From Sacculina carcini (Eukaryota > Arthropoda > Thecostraca > Sacculinidae), in contig OU696572.1 in assembly GCA_916048095.2 (NCBI GenBank), positions 1,942,162 to 2,006,161 of the forward strand: a DNA stretch of 64,000 nt, written 5' to 3'. Shown here piece after piece: positions 63,991-64,000 of the stretch. Position 1 is the stretch's first letter. Each line of letters begins with the position of its first letter. The position numbers were made by a program, and so were the translations under genes. The notes beneath the pieces were generated by a model that had not been told where the DNA came from, did no database searches, and was given only the letters and a program-made list of their open reading frames with translations.

Positions 63991-64000
63991 AGCAACGAGC

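Overview
The window comes from an arthropod nuclear genome, most probably a crustacean (Pancrustacea). Two host genes point there: a complete four-exon flightin gene with the WYR-type core, and a secreted cuticle protein with an RR-1 chitin-binding consensus. The DNA is AT-rich, holds more than a dozen long (CA)n/(TG)n arrays, and is crowded with hAT-type elements, tRNA-derived SINEs, LINEs, LTR elements and one large Polinton. There are no bacterial-type operons, ribosome binding sites or CRISPR arrays.

Left part (1-31.8 kb), host genes with repeats between and inside them. A three-exon Ser/Thr/Pro-rich gene of unknown function lies on + (2727-6165). Flightin follows on - (exons between 12947 and 7184); its introns hold a SINE and hAT elements. 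A single-exon ferlin of the dysferlin/myoferlin type lies on - (16108-21891, 1927 aa, C2 domains, FerB, DysF, C-terminal membrane anchor). The cuticle protein lies on + (26485-27209), and an orphan exon of a secreted protein sits at 30579-30725. Three hAT-type elements have perfect 8-bp target-site duplications (8823-9502, 9760-11021, 14594-15842). Older hAT/MITE copies lie at 682, 1231, 28412, 29352 and 31357. A 9-bp minisatellite at 24043-24540 is open in all six frames and creates false ORFs.

Right part (about 31.9 kb to the window end): one Polinton/Maverick, bounded by terminal inverted repeats (about 31890-32288 and 63551-63990). It has integrase and protein-primed DNA polymerase B on - at the left. 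A capsid block lies on + in the middle: two related minor-capsid-like proteins, a small basic protein, the major capsid protein, an adenovirus-type protease and a conserved protein of unknown function. Two further unknown ORFs are at the right. No packaging ATPase was seen. It is a fossil: integrase, polymerase and major capsid genes are broken.

About half of the Polinton span is later insertions: a truncated LTR element (33543-34718), a whole-looking Ty3/gypsy-like element (39783-44258, TSD TTTAT), a Jockey-group LINE (about 44638-49025), a CR1/L2-like LINE (about 54925-59140), and an internally replaced LTR element (60565-63107, TSD ATGT). The last is the most unusual object here. Between two apparently identical 800-bp LTRs it keeps a tRNA-Trp primer site, a polypurine tract and the tail of an integrase frame, but most of gag-pol is replaced by an antisense piece of a host immunoglobulin/fibronectin-III gene with a splice acceptor and a 32-bp minisatellite.
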